The notes beneath the pieces are model-generated. The model was not told the DNA's origin. It was given only the letters and a program-made list of their open reading frames with translations, and made no database searches. Below, one piece after another: positions 6,020-7,211 of a DNA stretch of 7,211 bases. The DNA comes from Candidatus Omnitrophota bacterium. GTDB lineage: Bacteria > Omnitrophota > Gorgyraeia > Duberdicusellales > 4484-171. The stretch is taken from positions 1 through 7,211 of the forward strand of contig JAQUOR010000085.1 of the NCBI GenBank assembly GCA_028717025.1, in the 5' to 3' direction. Made by a program: the position numbers and the translations under genes. The stretch's first letter is position 1. Each line of letters starts with the position of its first letter.

Positions 6020-6537
6020 ATCTTTCGCCTTTCGATAGTTTTATCTAAAAATACACGCTCTTTTTTGAGCGCTGTCGTAATCTGGGTGTAAAGTTCCTGC
6101 AGGCTCTGGGAGATGACCTTTGTCCCTGCAACCACAGGCATAAAATTAGTATCCCCTAACCAACGCGGCACGCAATGCATGTGAAGATGCGTAGCCACTC
6201 CCGCACCGGCGAGCTTACCCATGTTTATGCCGATGTTAAATCCCTGCGCACGCAAAACTTTTTTCAATACGGAAACCATGGTTACCATCGTTTTATTCGT
6301 ATCCAGGATTTCTGCATCGCTGAATTCTTCCAGGGACGCAATATGCCGGTTGACCACAACCATAATGTGGCCGTTATTGTAAGGGAAGGCATTGAGCATC
6401 GCGAAACAATACTTTGAACGAAACAGCACAAAGTTTTTTTTATCGCGCGCACTGCGATATGCGTTACAAAAAATACAGCCTTTTTGTTCCGGCTGCGTCA
6501 CGTATTTAATGCGCCAAGGGGCCCAGAGTTTACCCAA
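6016..6537 (-). CDS. HIT-family hydrolase, Ap4A phosphorylase-like
   Basis: A nucleotide-binding protein of the histidine triad superfamily, about 173 residues with the start chosen here. Its layout closely follows the bacterial Ap4A phosphorylase-like group (the Mycobacterium Rv2613c type): an N-terminal LWAPWRIKYV segment (4-13), CxxC at 21-24, PYNNGHIMVV at 52-61, GFNIGINMG at 99-107, the triad HLHMH at 117-121 (middle H119 as nucleophile) followed by VPRW, and a GDTNFMPV stretch just after. The CxxC with H57 is likely a zinc site. Likely substrates are dinucleoside polyphosphates such as Ap4A, or nucleoside phosphoramidates; sequence alone does not decide. Two in-frame TTG codons compete as start. 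The one at 6537 lies 10 nt after AAAGGAGG, whereas the one at 6546 has only 1 nt of spacing, so 6537 is preferred. It overlaps the phosphoesterase gene by 8 bases. Confidence 0.9.
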   Translation of the reverse strand: MGKLWAPWRIKYVTQPEQKGCIFCNAYRSARDKKNFVLFRSKYCFAMLNAFPYNNGHIMVVVNRHIASLEEFSDAEILDTNKTMVTMVSVLKKVLRAQGFNIGINMGKLAGAGVATHLHMHCVPRWLGDTNFMPVVAGTKVISQSLQELYTQITTALKKERVFLDKTIERRKI

Positions 6538-7027
6538 TTTTAACAATCCTCCTTTTGATGCAACTGCCTTCTATTTCCAATATCCCGTAAGAACGATACG
6601 GAGCAAATATCTTATCAGTAGGAGAACCGGGGTTAAAGTATAATATGCCGTCCGTTTCTCTTTCGCATACGCAATGCGAATGACCGAAAACCACAACATC
6701 AAGACTGCTTAATTCCTGAGAAAACTCATTTTTAATGTAGTTCGATAAATGCGCAGGCGAACCACGGCCATGAATAAGCCCTATGGTCACCTCTGCAAGC
6801 TTTATAGTTTGTTTTAGAGGCAGCCGCTCGCACACATCGCGATTATCCATGTTGCCGCACACGCCGTACACTTTTGTCCACTGTGATAATTTCTCAAACA
6901 CATCCAGACTTATGAAATCTCCCGCGTGTAGGCAACAATCGCTTTTTTTCGCTTCCTCTTGAATAATAGAAGGCAAGTCTTTTTCAGCAACAGGAATGTG
7001 GGTATCAGAAATTACCAGAATTCGCAT
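6530..7027 (-). CDS. YfcE/MJ0936-type calcineurin-like phosphoesterase
   Basis: A 165-residue single-domain metallophosphoesterase, the normal size for the YfcE/MJ0936 family of two-metal phosphodiesterases. The metal ligands are in the expected order: D8 and H10 in ISDTH, D37 in HAGDF, N59 in GNMD, H86 in LIHG, and H116 and H118 in GHSH. The family C-terminal signature NPGSP is at 132-136. The enzyme looks intact. Family members cleave model phosphodiesters in vitro, but their natural substrates are mostly unknown. The ATG at 7027 is preceded only by a weak TGGAA, and the gene starts inside the end of the upstream gene (23-base overlap, 7005-7027). Its 3' end carries the ribosome binding site of the HIT gene. 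Confidence 0.92.
   Translation of the reverse strand: MRILVISDTHIPVAEKDLPSIIQEEAKKSDCCLHAGDFISLDVFEKLSQWTKVYGVCGNMDNRDVCERLPLKQTIKLAEVTIGLIHGRGSPAHLSNYIKNEFSQELSSLDVVVFGHSHCVCERETDGILYFNPGSPTDKIFAPYRSYGILEIEGSCIKRRIVKIG
6548..6555 (-). promoter_or_regulatory. Ribosome binding site that decides the HIT gene start
   Basis: AAAGGAGG on the minus strand lies inside the 3' end of the phosphoesterase gene. Spacing to TTG 6537 is 10 nt, and to TTG 6546 is 1 nt. Only the former is workable, so the HIT protein should begin M-G-K-L-W rather than three residues earlier. Confidence 0.75.
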
Positions 7028-7211
7028 TTTCCATTTCTACACTGCCGCTCTGTTCGAGAGCGATAATGGGTCTGTTATATACCGTTAATAGATGATTAAT
7101 ATCGTTTGCATCCCACACAATAAGCTTATGGTTCTTTGCAACTAATTTCGCCGCGGAACTGAAACGTTTTGTCGAAATGAATATCTTCTTAACCCTTTTG
7201 CCCTTGACATT
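7005..7211 (-). CDS. Unrecognised protein, C-terminal 68 residues (cut by window edge)
   Basis: An open frame enters from the right edge and ends at TGA 7007-7005. The 68 visible residues contain a KKIFISTKRFSSAAKLVAKN stretch (8-27), then KLIVWDANDINHLL (29-42), and a hydrophilic tail. The pattern of a hydrophobic strand, S/T-x-x-F, an Ala-rich helix, a strand and then W-D-x-x-D-[LI]-x-x-L-L resembles the C-terminal part of Mrr-like restriction-endonuclease-fold domains (ITT..FT..A...A....I.L.D...L..LL). This is a resemblance only, because the catalytic core would lie outside the window. Its frame has no stop for 68 codons, and its end overlaps the phosphoesterase start by 23 bases, as expected for a real co-transcribed gene. 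Confidence 0.65.
   Translation of the reverse strand, partial: NVKGKRVKKIFISTKRFSSAAKLVAKNHKLIVWDANDINHLLTVYNRPIIALEQSGSVEMENANSGNF

Noticed and set aside
1..7211. CRISPR array, tRNA, rRNA, riboswitch or insertion sequence
   Set aside because: Nearly all bases are covered by intact minus-strand genes. The only tandem array is the coding 18-bp repeat, without spacers, and I saw no transposase, tRNA-like cloverleaf or conserved aptamer core in the gaps.

Overview
The window is a stretch of bacterial chromosome in which every gene I can support lies on the minus strand, so the genes are read from high to low coordinates. The best taxonomic clue is a short basic protein (2633-2956) whose first ~53 residues look like the 'small basic protein' family of the Planctomycetes-Verrucomicrobia-Chlamydiae (PVC) superphylum. 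Together with the general gene style this suggests an uncultivated PVC-type lineage such as Omnitrophota. This is inference from remembered family features; no search was run.

Right half (7211 to 3790): an overlapping gene string. It holds the C-terminal end of an unrecognised protein, a YfcE/MJ0936-type calcineurin-like phosphoesterase, an HIT-family protein close to bacterial Ap4A phosphorylases, a dGTP triphosphohydrolase-like HD enzyme, and an HD-GYP protein with a GAF-like N-terminus and a complete catalytic motif set. Each gene overlaps the next (about 23, 8, 4 and 14 bases), which argues for one translationally coupled operon. Four consecutive products are predicted phosphoester or nucleotide-cleaving enzymes.

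Middle (3789 to 2957): a single-pass membrane protein with a C-terminal SPOR (peptidoglycan-binding) domain. A perfect TATAAT lies so close to its ATG that the transcript may be leaderless. Behind it is a composite palindrome: a perfect 8-bp GC-rich hairpin sitting in the centre of a second, split palindromic motif. A sigma-70-like promoter directly abuts it and reads into the small basic protein gene.

Left half (2956 to 214): the small basic protein, with an Ala/Gly/Lys/Pro tail encoded by an 18-bp tandem repeat. It is followed by a secreted protein with two SH3b-like domains, an M50/site-2-protease-type membrane metalloprotease, and 3-dehydroquinate synthase (aroB). The last three are joined by 4-base GTGA and ATGA stop/start overlaps.

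Left edge (213 to 1): no terminator is obvious after aroB. A very good sigma-70 promoter (TTGACA, 17 bp, TATAAA) precedes a gene cut by the window edge, whose first 20 residues resemble the start of a PilZ (c-di-GMP receptor) domain. With the HD-GYP gene, this puts a possible c-di-GMP hydrolase and a possible c-di-GMP receptor about 4 kb apart.

Most of the window is housekeeping or cell-envelope content. I see no mobile element, CRISPR array, tRNA or rRNA. The more unusual signals are the nested palindrome, the repeat-expanded tail of the small basic protein, the possible leaderless promoter and the overlapping hydrolase cluster. No gap between genes exceeds 300 bases.
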